Shown piece after piece: positions 9,741 through 19,263 of a DNA stretch of 25,265 nucleotides. Source of the DNA: Nemertoderma westbladi (lineage: Eukaryota > Xenacoelomorpha > Nemertodermatida > Nemertodermatidae). Position 1 is the first letter of the stretch, and every line of letters starts with the position of its first letter. The stretch lies in contig JAUCBJ010008590.1 of assembly GCA_032718475.1 (NCBI GenBank), forward strand, positions 1-25,265, read 5' to 3'. The position numbers and the translations under genes were made by a program. The notes below the pieces were generated by a model that was not told the DNA's origin, did no database searches, and was given only the letters and a program-made list of their open reading frames with translations.

Positions 9741-9944
9741 ACGTGTCCATCAAATTTTAATTAATATATATTTAATAGATATTTGTGAGTTTTGTATTAC
9801 ATATTGAACAGTTGTCTAATGGACTAGTTGTCTACTAGTAATAACAAATGTGAACCATCATATAACAATAGCTGGTAATAATAATTATGGGAAACAACCA
9901 TAAACTTATTTTGTTTTAAATTCCACAAGCTCTGAGAATAATTC

Positions 9945-10165
9945 ACGTCTGCGCGAAGTCTTCATGTGCTGCATGAACATTTCATGTGCCGCGTGAAGGC
10001 TTCTCATTCTGATCAAAAAGCATTCCGAGGTGCTCGATTAATTAACGTGCTTTGTGAAGAATTTAAGTGCTACGTGAAACCTTCACGTGCTGCGCAAATG
10101 TCTCACGTGCTGCTCGAAGGTTTCACGTGCTGCGCAAAGCTTAATGTTCTGTGTAAAGGCTTATT
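9945..10165 (+). repeat. Degenerate 20-bp TTCACGTGCTGCGCGAAG repeats
   Basis: About nine diverged units of roughly TTCACGTGCTGCGCGAAGGC run head to tail, for example at 9944, 9962, 9983, 10083, 10102 and 10122. The unit contains the palindrome CACGTG and is itself close to palindromic (TTC...GAA). One further, almost perfect unit sits alone at 10294-10312. The open frame through this array (9966-10169) is repeat-derived. Confidence 0.8.
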
Positions 10166-10293
10166 ATAAAATTATGTGGAAATTTTTATATAATTTTGAA
10201 TGTTTCTTAAGGTTGTCTCATTATTCTATGACTATTTATTACTAAATGACGAAATAGTATGCGATCAAATCAATACGCCAAAATGAAATTTGT

Positions 10294-10312
10294 TCACGTG
10301 CTGCGCGAAGTG
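10294..10312 (+). repeat. Detached copy of the 20-bp repeat unit
   Basis: TTCACGTGCTGCGCGAAG is the cleanest match to the consensus of the array at 9945-10165, yet lies about 130 bp beyond its end. Confidence 0.8.
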
Positions 10313-12248
10313 TTTTTTGGCAAGCACTCTAAAATAATTTTAACAGGTTGTTAAAAGTGGGTAGGGGTTTTTTTGAACCAAATTTCATGAAATCCATTGA
10401 GAAATAACAAAATATGGATAGGGGATAACCAATGGGAAAAGAAAAGGAGTTACCAGTACTGAAAATAGCGGGAACATTTGAAATATATTGTTCTTAATTG
10501 TGAGACTAGTAGTGTTTTTAGTGAAATTAACAATTTCGCTGGTGGCCGGTAGAGGGCGACTCAAATTTGAAAATTATTTTTGAACCCAATCTTTGGCCAT
10601 ATGTTAATCCCCCGAAAGGTATAAAATATACAAAACTACACACAAGCAGAAATTATAGCCATTTCCAAAAAAGGTCCCCCCCCCCCCTTAATGTTTTTAT
10701 GATATAATTATGTAATAATATAATATTAATATTGTACACATTAAAATGTATTCTCAACGGTGCTTGTAATGTTATTCTTCGCAATATTAATGGCGATTAT
10801 ATTCATATATTTGCCATTTTTTATATAAAAATATATATATATTCATGATGAATGAAATTGAAGTGTGTGACTGATGATGACGGGTGTAATTAGTAACTTG
10901 ACTGGCTGTTTTTACCTCAGAAATTTTAATCTAATTTTACTGGAAGGAGAAAGTTATAAAAATCTTGTAGATTTTGAGGTTTTAGTTATATTTAACACCA
11001 CCACCTTAAGTTGAAGTACAAACACTTGAGCTTTGAGCTACTCTCTGTGGTACACCTGTAACCTGTATGTACAGTACATGTACAGTATTAGGCCTTTACG
11101 CATTGAACCCATTCCATTACTTTTGATTTCAAACATGAATTGGTAAACTCATAATAATGCACTCCAAACTTAATCCGTTCACCAAACCCTAAAATACAAT
11201 CAGAAGGATTATATAGCCTTAAAAACTTCGATGTCAACTGATAAATGGCATGCATTACATACCGGAGATATTAAATAAGAGCAATTGGCACCGAAGTAGC
11301 TGTTACTCACACCCAATATGAACAGTTAACAAACAAGAATACAATAGGCTTCTGTCATTCTTATACACATACACTAAATAAATAAACATTTAGAAGCTTC
11401 TTCTTCGGGTTGTTAGCATAGGCATATTTAGTAAACAGCATTAAATGACAGAACTGTGTAGTGATTTATGAACGTTCAAAACTTGTATCAAAAGTTGATG
11501 GTTTTTTTTATGGGGAGGGGAGGGGGGGGGTACACCATTTTGATTCAAAATATGTCGAAAGTATTTTTATTTTTATTTTTAAAGTTATAACAATTTCTAT
11601 TTAGGGAGACGTATAATATGTAATATCTAATATGTATAATGAAAGGTCGATTAACTCCAAATATTTTTTATGAAATTGTTAAATTCAAAACCCTACTACT
11701 TCTACAATTTTTAAGCAATTACTCTAAAAATGTCTGTGGTTGTTTACATAGCCACCCTGCATAAAAGCATCAGACAACTTTTTGAAATTTTTTGTTAATA
11801 AAATTTAATACTATTTATAACAAACCTAAAAAAATTACCATAAATTTGCTGCGCCACCTAACGGTGCAGAGTTATTTTCACAAAATTTCGCCTGATAGTT
11901 AGTTATGTTGCCCCATCTTCGAACTATCATATAAAAAAACAAATCTTTTTAAAAATAAAAAAAAATAAAAATATATTAAAAATTAGTTATTATGTGTAAT
12001 AAATAGTTTATTTATCTATAAACATTAAAAAATTCAAATTATTATACATAACAAATAATTTCTCAAATTATTTTTTTAATGATAGCTAAACTTGCAAAAT
12101 CACCAGCTAGCCTGAAAATAAGTAGTATCTATTAACGTTTATAGATAATGAAACAATTTATTGCACATAACAAATAATTTCTAATAAATTAAAAAAAAAA
12201 TTTGTTGACCAAATAACCAAAGAAAAAAAAACCAAATAAAAAAAGCAC
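10313..12248. other. AT-rich intergenic DNA with homopolymer tracts
   Basis: No gene is supported in this ~1.9 kb. It holds a C12 tract (10676-10687), an alternating TA tract (about 10831-10841), a G-rich tract (11512-11530), and a strongly A/T-rich block (11930-12240). That block contains an inverted pair TTATCTATAAAC / GTTTATAGATAA (12012, 12137) and a direct pair ACATAACAAATAATTTCT (12046, 12165). Confidence 0.6.
11512..11530 (+). repeat. G-rich tract, possible G-quadruplex
   Basis: Four, four and nine G residues are separated by single A residues. The tract has enough G triplets to form a quadruplex on the plus strand. It may equally be an unstable slippage tract. Confidence 0.6.
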
Positions 12249-12341
12249 TACAGTCATTCTGCCTAATTTGAGACATGGACCCAAACGTGAGACAAATTCA
12301 ATATCAACTTCAAGGGGTTCCTATAGCCAAATAATTACAGA
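12249..12341 (+). repeat. Direct duplicate, left copy
   Basis: Matches 12867-12963 nearly base for base from TACAGTCATTCTGCC to ATAATTACAGA. The only clear length difference is four extra bases in the right copy after AAGGGG. The unit contains two GAGACA words, CCTAATTTGAGACATG and CGTGAGACAAATT. Confidence 0.93.
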
Positions 12342-12866
12342 AACCTACTTAAAACTAATTCGAATAATGATCTGTAACCATTCCTGTACATCGTTAGGTA
12401 TAATTCAACCGGATTGGATATACTTATAATATTCTAGCGACCCATCAAAAATCGAAGCTTTTTTTCATAAATTTTAAGGTTTTAAAATCGATATGAGATT
12501 TTTGCATTCCACTTTAACCTGATTCTCGAAATTATGACATTTTATAGTAAAAAGGCTATATTTTTATATAAAACTATTTTTATGTGGTAAAGATTTCATA
12601 GTTTTACATTTGAATACTGTCTTTAATATGGTATCGGTTTCCATGAATTTCCCCTAATTTGAGACAAGGAAATTATAACCATAACAAGAGACAAATGTAG
12701 GCTAGGCCTTTGTATCTAAGTATCTGAAGTATAGAAACCATAGGCCCCCTATACACATACATTATAATTGCATCAAATACAGTACTACAGACAGTTATAT
12801 CTTTATGCTACAGTACCGGTAGGCCTACTGAATGTATCAGTTACATCAAGCTTAAATCATATATAG

Positions 12867-12963
12867 TACAGTCATTCTGCCTAATTTGAGACATGGACCC
12901 AAACGTGAGACAAATTCAATATCAACTTCAAGGGGCTCGCTCCTATAGCCAAATAATTACAGA
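12867..12963 (+). repeat. Direct duplicate, right copy
   Basis: Second copy of 12249-12341, separated from it by 525 bp. The intervening DNA carries another CCCCTAATTTGAGACAAGG (12651-12669), so the pair belongs to a larger motif cluster that reaches 13105. Confidence 0.93.
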
Positions 12964-13105
12964 TCTTTTGTCTCTAATAAAGGCTGTAAGAACCTAACAA
13001 GATTCTCCGTAATATTTATGAGGTTATTTCATGTTAGTTATTAAAAAAAATTACAATTGAATTTCTTGTCTCACATTAGGGAATCGATGCCAAATTTGAG
13101 ACATG

Positions 13106-13545
13106 TAACATTTCTTCAAAAATCAGCAACTGCTAGGCGAAATCAACTTTCGAGACCCGGAAAAATGGATTCTACGCCCCGGGAAACCCCTTATTACATA
13201 ATTTCTGAGGAAGTCCAGTGTTTACATTTTTACACAGAACCCAACGAAGTTCAAAACCTGTCTCTTATATGGATGGACCAATGACTGTAGCTAAGTATAA
13301 AATTATTATAATGTATAAAAATACTACTGTAGCTACCACATGACTCAGTAATGTAAGTTTAAGTACTAAGAAAAATATCTTTTTCAAATTTTTTTTTCTT
13401 TGACTAGCTAGAAAAGTACTAGCTAGTAAAAAAAAATAAAAAAACTAGCTACCATCAGAATGTCAACTGGTCAAATATTGGTTCTGGAACAAAAAACCTC
13501 ATGGATAGTAAAAGCCATTTAGGCATGTAAAACTTTGGTCAAATA
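13106..13545. other. AT-rich DNA with a CTAGCTAG hairpin
   Basis: A small open frame at 13057-13284 overlaps the start of this stretch; I do not recognise its product. At 13389-13436 a T-run plus GACTAGCTAG faces ACTAGCTAGT plus an A-run, which can fold into a hairpin. No gene is supported. Confidence 0.5.
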
Positions 13546-14030
13546 GTGGGTACCCAGGCCATACTAACGCCAACAGCGTCTGCATATTTAATCGAGTTGA
13601 CTATGTTTATGTATCATCAGTTCGATGTACTATCGCTAACCTCCATTAGTCCTGATGTGATACTTCCAGTTCAGATAGATAGGTTTTGGGCGTCAGGAGA
13701 AAATAAAATGTTGTTACAAGATGGGCTTAAAATAGCCATACCTGGAGTAATTCTAAAAGCGAACAGTGTAGGAGCGTTCGAGCGTCTGGCGAAGTTCAAC
13801 ATTGAGGAAGCAGACCTTCGTCTCATTCCGCATATTTTGAACGCGGTTAAGGATAGAACTGAGAGATTCATCGTGCTTTCAAATGATATCGATGTGTTTG
13901 GGCTGCTCGTCCATTTTTACAACACTTTTCACGATATTGGTTTGTCAGAGTTATGGATGAGATAGTCGGCAACAAAAATTATCCCAATTCATCGACTCGT
14001 GGAACAGATCGGTCCGATTAGTGAGGCAAG

Positions 14031-14402
14031 ACTTGCCTGTCACTGAGTCTGATGTTACTAGCAAAATAGACACCAAAAGGGCGGCCCTAAAGGTGCAACC
14101 AGAACTCTGTTTAAAGAATTTTACCCACCTAATAAAGAATCATTCAAACATGCAGAACAATATTTGGTTAAGGCTGGCCTTTACCTTTAGGAGACAGCTT
14201 CCATTTTTGGACTTTTGGGCATTTTTTGGACTTTAGGAAAAATCTCGCCTCTTGCACCTCACTGGGTCTGGTGTCACAAGCAAAATAGGCACCAAATGGG
14301 CAGCCCTAAAGGTGCATCCAGAACTCTATGTAAATAACTTTGGGCGGTGTTACCCACCTAATAAAAAATCATTAAAACATGCAGAACAATATTTGCTTAA
14401 GG
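14031..14402 (+). repeat. Internal tandem duplication of a coding block
   Basis: 14031-14173 and 14248-14402 are diverged copies. Both run from CTTGC(C/A)..TCACTG(A/G)GTCTG through the xVTSKIxTK codons to AACATGCAGAACAATATTTG and CTTAAGG or GTTAAGG. About 74 bp of unrelated sequence separates them. The first copy lacks the GGGCGGTGT segment of the second. Only the second copy retains the family-like residues NNFGRCYPP and leads in frame into the minisatellite. Confidence 0.85.
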
Positions 14403-14461
14403 TCATAAAGCCAGGATGGACTAGTAAAACGTTTGACAATCTTCGATCCGAAATCGTTAGA

Positions 14462-17005
14462 CAAGAAGCAAGATGGTGCTCCAAACTTATTCAACCTCCT
14501 TGTTCAAGTCATTCATCAAGAAGCAAGATGGTGCTCCAAACTTATTCAACCTCCTTGTTCAAGTCATTCATCAAGAAGCAAGATGGTGCTCCAAACTTAT
14601 TCAACCTCCTTGTTCAAGTCATTCATCAAGAAGCAAGATCGTGCTCCAAACTTATTCAACCTCTTTGTTCAAGTCATTCATCAAGAAGCAAGATGGTGCT
14701 CCAAACTTATTAACCTCCTTGTTCAAGTCATTCATCAAGAAGCAAGATGGTGCTCCAAACTTATTCAACCTCCTTGTTCAAGTCATTCATCAAGAAGCAA
14801 GATGGTGCTCCAAACTTATTCAACCTCCCTTGTTCAAGTCATTCATCAAGAAGCAAGATGGTGCTCCAAACTTATTCAACCTCCCTTGTTCAAGTCATTC
14901 ATCAAGAAGCAAGATGGTGCCTCAAACTTATTCAACCTCCCTTGTTCAAGTCATTCATCAAGAAGCAAGATGGTGCTCCAAACTTATTCAACCTCCCTTG
15001 TTCAAGTCATTCATCAAGAAGCAAGATGGTGCCTCAAACTTATTCAACCTCCCTTGTTCAAGTCATTCATCAAGAAGCAAGATGGTGCTCCAAACTTATT
15101 CAACCTCCTTGTTCAAGTCATTCATCAAGAAGCAAGATGGTGCTCCAAACTTATTCAACCTCCCTTGTTCAAGTCATTCATCAAGAAGCAAGATGGTGCC
15201 TCAAACTTATTCAACCTCCCTTGTTCAAGTCATTCATCAAGAAGCAAGATGGTGCTCCAAACTTATTCAACCTCCCTTGTTCAAGTCATTCATCAAGAAG
15301 CAAGATGGTTCTCCAAACTTATTCAACCTCCCTTGTTCAAGTCATTCATCAAGAATCAAGATGGTGCCTCAAACTTATTCAACCTCCTTGTTCAAGTCAT
15401 TCATCAAGAAGCAAGATGGTGCTCCAAACTTATTCAACCTCCCTAGTTCAAGTCATTCATCAAGAATCAAGATGGTGCATCAAACTTATTCAACCTCCCT
15501 TGTTCAAGTCATTCATCAAGAAGCAAGATGGTGCTCCAAACTTATTCAACCTCCTTGTTCAAGTCATTCATCAAGAAGCAAGATGGTGCCTCAAACTTAT
15601 TCAACCTCCTTGTTCAAGTCATTCATCAAGAAGCAAGATGGTGCCTCAAACTTATTCAACCTCCTTGTTCAAGTCATTCATCAAGAAGCAAGATGGTGCC
15701 TCAAACTTATTCAACCTCCTTGTTCAAGTCATTCATCAAGAAGCAAGATGGTGCTCCAAACTTATTCAACCTCCCTTGTTCAAGTCATTCATCAAGAAGC
15801 AAGATGGTGCTCCAAACTTATTCAACCTCCCTAGTTCAAGTCATTCATCAAGAATCAAGATGGTGCATCAAACTTATTCAACCTCCCTTGTTCAAGTCAT
15901 TCATCAAGAAGCAAGATGGTGCTCCAAACTTATTCAACCTCCTTGTTCAAGTCATTCATCAAGAAGCAAGATGGTGCCTCAAACTTATTCAACCTCCTTG
16001 TTCAAGTCATTCATCAAGAAGCAAGATGGTGCTCCAAACTTATTCAACCTCCCTAGTTCAAGTCATTCATCAAGAATCAAGATGGTGCATCAAACTTATT
16101 CAACCTCCCTTGTTCAAGTCATTCATCAAGAAGCAAGATGGTGCTCCAAACTTATTCAACCTCCTTGTTCAAGTCATTCATCAAGAAGCAAGATGGTGCC
16201 TCAAACTTATTCAACCTCCTTGTTCAAGTCATTCATCAAGAAGCAAGATGGTGCCTCAAACTTATTCAACCTCCTTGTTCAAGTCATTCATCAAGAAGCA
16301 AGATGGTGTTCCAAACTTATTCAACCTCCTTGTTCAAGTCATTCATCAAGAAGCAAGATGGTGCCTCAAACTTATTCAACCTCCTTGTTCAAGTCATTCA
16401 TCAAGAAGCAAGATGGTGCCTCAAACTTATTCAACCTCCTTGTTCAAGTCATTCATCAAGAAGCAAGATGGTGCCTCAAACTTATTCAACCTCCTTGTTC
16501 AAGTCATTCATCAAGAAGCAAGATGGTGCCTCAAACTTATTCAACCTCCTTGTTCAAGTCATTCATCAAGAAGCAAGATGGTGCCTCAAACTTATTCAAC
16601 CTCCTTGTTCAAGTCATTCATCAAGAAGCAAGATGGTGCCTCAAACTTATTCAACCTCCTTGTTCAAGTCATTCATCAAGAAGCAAGATGGTGCTCCAAA
16701 CTTATTCAACCTCCTTGTTCAAGTCATTCATCAAGAAGCAAGATGGTGCCTCAAACTTATTCAACCTCCTTGTTCAAGTCATTCATCAAGAAGCAAGATG
16801 GTGCCTCAAACTTATTCAACCTCCTTGTTCAAGTCATTCATCAAGAAGCAAGATGGTGCCTCAAACTTATTCAACCTCCTTGTTCAAGTCATTCATCAAG
16901 AAGCAAGATGGTGTTCCAAACTTATTCAACCTCCTTGTTCAAGTCATTCATCAAGAAGCAAGATGGTGCCTCAAACTTATTCAACCTCCTTGTTCAAGTC
17001 ATTCA
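14462..17005 (+). repeat. 55/56-bp minisatellite, 46 copies, derived from coding sequence
   Basis: Counting AAGCAAGAT or AATCAAGAT starts from 14466 to 16956 gives 46 units: mostly 55 bp, about 17 of 56 bp (CCTCCCTT instead of CCTCCTT) and one of 54 bp (14686). Fifty-six-base units cluster in the middle; the last 15 units are all 55 bp. Main variants are GTGCTCC versus GTGCCTC, CCCTAG versus CCCTTG, and AATCAAG versus AAGCAAG. The first unit continues the upstream gene frame (RQEARWCSKLIQPPCSSHS) and the last runs into SSHSFQGHLLRAFY, so the unit is an amplified piece of that gene. With periods of 1 or 2 modulo 3, each frame cycles through all phases and all three forward frames are essentially open; the complementary strand has stops throughout. 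Confidence 0.97.
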
Positions 17006-17091
17006 TTTCAGGGTCATTTGTTGCGCGCCTTCTACATTTGTGTACGTCAGTTAAACAGTAACTTGCCGGTACTAGTGTGTTAGGTACACCA

Positions 17092-17109
17092 CCCCCCCCC
17101 CCCCCCCCC
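17092..17109 (+). repeat. Poly-C tract (C18)
   Basis: Eighteen consecutive C residues preceded by CACCA lie nine bases after the stop codon of the preceding frame. Recurrent G/C homopolymers in the window (also 5508-5518, 10676-10687 and 19200-19263) are a genome-wide style feature here. Confidence 0.9.
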
Positions 17110-17152
17110 ACAATTTTTATTATAGCAAATTTTTGCCAACTTTTTTGGAAAT

Positions 17153-17531
17153 ATTCTAGAACAAATATTCTTTGTTCTAGAGCCAATTTTTAAAAAACTT
17201 ACAATTATATTTTTCATTAATGATGTTGGATTTGATATCAAGGTAATTTTATTTTGTAGATCATTTTAATTTCTATAGCTATGATTTTATGATTACATGT
17301 TGTAAAAATGACTGATTTGAGTTTAGAGGAATTAATAAGTCTTATACAGTAGGCCCGCCTATAAGTCTTCTATGTTATTTAATTTTTCAATATATGACCT
17401 CAATACAGTGAAATCCTTTTGTTTTTATGTTTTTAGTGAAATACTTATGTTTTTAAATTGTTCTAGAACAAAAAATATTTGTTCTAGAACATTTAAGAAT
17501 TTTTTATAAATTACCTAACATGTTCTGGAAC
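17153..17531. promoter_or_regulatory. Cluster of TTCTAGAA palindromes in 21-bp pairs
   Basis: TTCTAGAA or a one-base variant occurs at 17154, 17175, 17461, 17482 and 17523. Within each pair the spacing is exactly 21 bp, with similar A/T sequence between, and the 29-bp pair is present twice, 307 bp apart. TTCnnGAA is the core of heat-shock elements. No gene start is visible nearby, so a regulatory role is only a possibility and the pairs may be a dispersed repeat. Confidence 0.45.
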
Positions 17532-17589
17532 ATGATCATAGAAAAATAGCAAACAGCGAATGATCGTTCTTGCAATCTTTGAACGCCTT

Positions 17590-17663
17590 TATCTCAGCTG
17601 TTTCTCAACGAAATTCAGATATTGATATTTGGAATCCTTGCAACGCAAGCTTTCTATTGATAT
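17590..17663 (+). repeat. Sequence related to the 5S spacer
   Basis: TATCTCAGCTGTTTCT at 17590 is identical to the 5S spacer at 1249-1264. The following ~55 bp align with a 2-base gap: AACGAAATT against AAAGAAGTT, ATTTGGAATCCTTG against ATTTGAAATTCTCG, and AAGCTTT against CAGCTTT. It appears to be a dispersed repeat that is also built into the 5S unit, or a fragment of a 5S spacer. Confidence 0.6.
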
Positions 17664-17999
17664 GAAAAAATTACGACTAATGTGAAGAATGGCAATGATA
17701 CAGACGGTGCGATTTCGCAAAAGAAAAAATTTAAATAAAAATTAAAAATTTAAAGGCAAAATCGAAAATTCCGATTTCATGGGGTCAACTTACGGGTCTG
17801 GTGTATATATAAATTAGGGGTGTACCTATCGAATGGTACAGTAACGCAATATTATACTTTAATTATTATTTTTAAGTTTATTTTATTTTAATTATTAATT
17901 AGTTAGTATATCTTAGTATTATACTCTGACTTTTAATTTTATTTTAAATTTTTTCAATAAACCAGGATTATTATTATTTACAGCGTAATCAACAGATAG
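17664..17999. other. AT-rich DNA ending in AATAAA and an ATT tail
   Basis: AATAAA at 17956-17961 followed by CCAGGATTATTATTATT resembles the 3' end of a truncated retroelement with an ATT-repeat tail. No coding portion or target duplication is visible, so this is only suggestive. Confidence 0.35.
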
Positions 18000-18339
18000 T
18001 TAACCCTATTAGTAGGCCTACCGGGCTGTAAAACATTTCGAAAAAAGTACTGGGGTGGTTATTTTGCAGCACCAAAATTACAAGTAGTGCACAATTTTCA
18101 AAAATTTTATAAGTTACAATTTTCGGCTAATCGTTTTTAAATACAGATTTTCTGGAGCGTCAGAATCCATTGGAAAATATTCAAAAATTATCTGCTTACT
18201 ATAAATGACTTTTTTTTGTTCTATGTGAAATATGAATAAAAACACGTAACCAGCACTTTTCAGTTTGAAAAGAAAATTTTTAATTCACTTATACGATGCT
18301 ATAAATTCATATTTGCAGGTTTTCTGAAGTGCTCATTCT

Positions 18340-18960
18340 AATGGAATACATTTCTAATTTGCCAGATCATTGCTACACGTATTTTTCGGCGCAATATGGC
18401 AAATTTTGGTGCAAATCACCAAGATTCGTACCCATCACCAAGAACTACAAGTTTGAAATGTCCAGTGCTGTTTTTATTAATTCCATCGGATTCAGAACCC
18501 CCATAAACCCGTATAACGCAAGATGATACAGTCTATTGATCAATTTGCTTATTTTCAAAAATTTGGTACTGGCACAACAATTTTCACCCATCACCGAAAA
18601 ATATAAGTTTGAAAACTTTTATGCAATTTTTACTTAATTCCATTGAATTCCGAACCCTCACAAACCCGTATAACGAAAGAAACAAGGTGAGACAATGAAT
18701 TGATATATTATTTGATGGTTTTTAAAATTTGGTGGTGGCACAACAATTTTCACCCAAAATGTAAGTTTGAAAACTCTTATGCAATTTTTACTTATTCGAT
18801 TGAATTTAGAACCGCCATAAACCTCTAAAACGCGAGAATTAAGTTGTCATAAGCAAGTGAACTATTGATTGGATTTTCAAAATTTGGTGCTGGCACCAAA
18901 ATTTGCACACAGCGGCGAAAAATACAAGTTTGAAATTTCTAAACTTATTTATATGAATTC
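18340..18960 (+). repeat. Four diverged ~160-bp tandem copies inside the transposon
   Basis: The anchor AAGTTTGAAA occurs at about 18449, 18605, 18763 and 18926 (spacings 156, 158 and 163). Each is preceded by a segment like TTTTCACCCATCACCGAAAA and, in the first three copies, followed by an ATTCCAT...GAACC..CATAAACC...TAACGC-type block. Copies are clearly diverged, so this is an old internal amplification. Confidence 0.8.
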
Positions 18961-19187
18961 CATCTTATTGTAAACACCAAAAAATCGGTGTAAATCAAAA
19001 ATAGAGATGTTACAAATCACATTTCATGAAATGTAATTTTCAAAAAACGCCTCAAAAAAAGTGCCAAAAGTCGGTTAAAAAAATGGTGCCCTAGCTCGAA
19101 AACTTCCCAATATTTTTGAAAACCGTTTTCACTATTATGAAGACAATAGATTTTTAGGAAAAGTCTTAAAATTTACAAAAAAACCAC

Positions 19188-19263
19188 GGGGGGGTTCAAC
19201 CCCCCCAACCCCCCTACCCAGCACCCACCCCCCCCCCCCCAACCACCCCCCCCCCCACCCCCC
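19188..19263 (+). repeat. C-rich subterminal tract with palindrome
   Basis: GGGGGGGTTCAACCCCCCC (19188-19206) is followed by interrupted C-runs up to the terminal CCCGGG. The matching position in the copy at 5491 is GGGGGTCAATATGACCCCC, much shorter, so the tract here has expanded by slippage. Confidence 0.85.

Larger units (their letters stand above)
13546..17083 (+). pseudogene. Degraded gene of an uncharacterised invertebrate family, split by minisatellite
   Basis: Conserved blocks occur in order: TASAYLIEL (residues 10-18 of the first frame), PDVILPVQIDRFW (36-48), EEADLRLIPH (87-96) and LSNDIDV (111-117). After a TAG stop at 13963, a block reading IIPIH...LVEQIG follows in the same frame. 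After a TGA at 14044 and a +1 shift comes DVTSKIDTK, repeated in diverged form as GVTSKIGTK (about 14268). Then come AEQYLLKV, KTFDNLRSE, the minisatellite, and finally SSHSFQGHLLRAFY (from about 16999), ending at TAG 17081. From memory these blocks match a multi-copy, unnamed protein family common in marine invertebrates, possibly with a PIN/FEN-like fold around the SNDxDV motif and a Cys-rich tail, which is missing here. The GTG start used at 13546 is arbitrary. Stops at 13963, 14044, 14234 and 14711 argue for a pseudogene. Family recognition is from memory only. Confidence 0.65.

Noticed and set aside
13057-13284. 75-codon open frame just upstream of the degraded gene
   Set aside because: It overlaps the GAGACA repeat cluster and shows no recognised domain.
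14462-17005. CRISPR-like regular array
   Set aside because: Units are contiguous with no unique spacers, and the setting is a metazoan genome.
14473-17083. Several long proteins of 300-780 residues as separate genes
   Set aside because: They are overlapping frames of the same minisatellite; I annotate one array within one pseudogene.
16977-17186. Minus-strand frame with a poly-Gly stretch
   Set aside because: The glycines come from the C18 tract.
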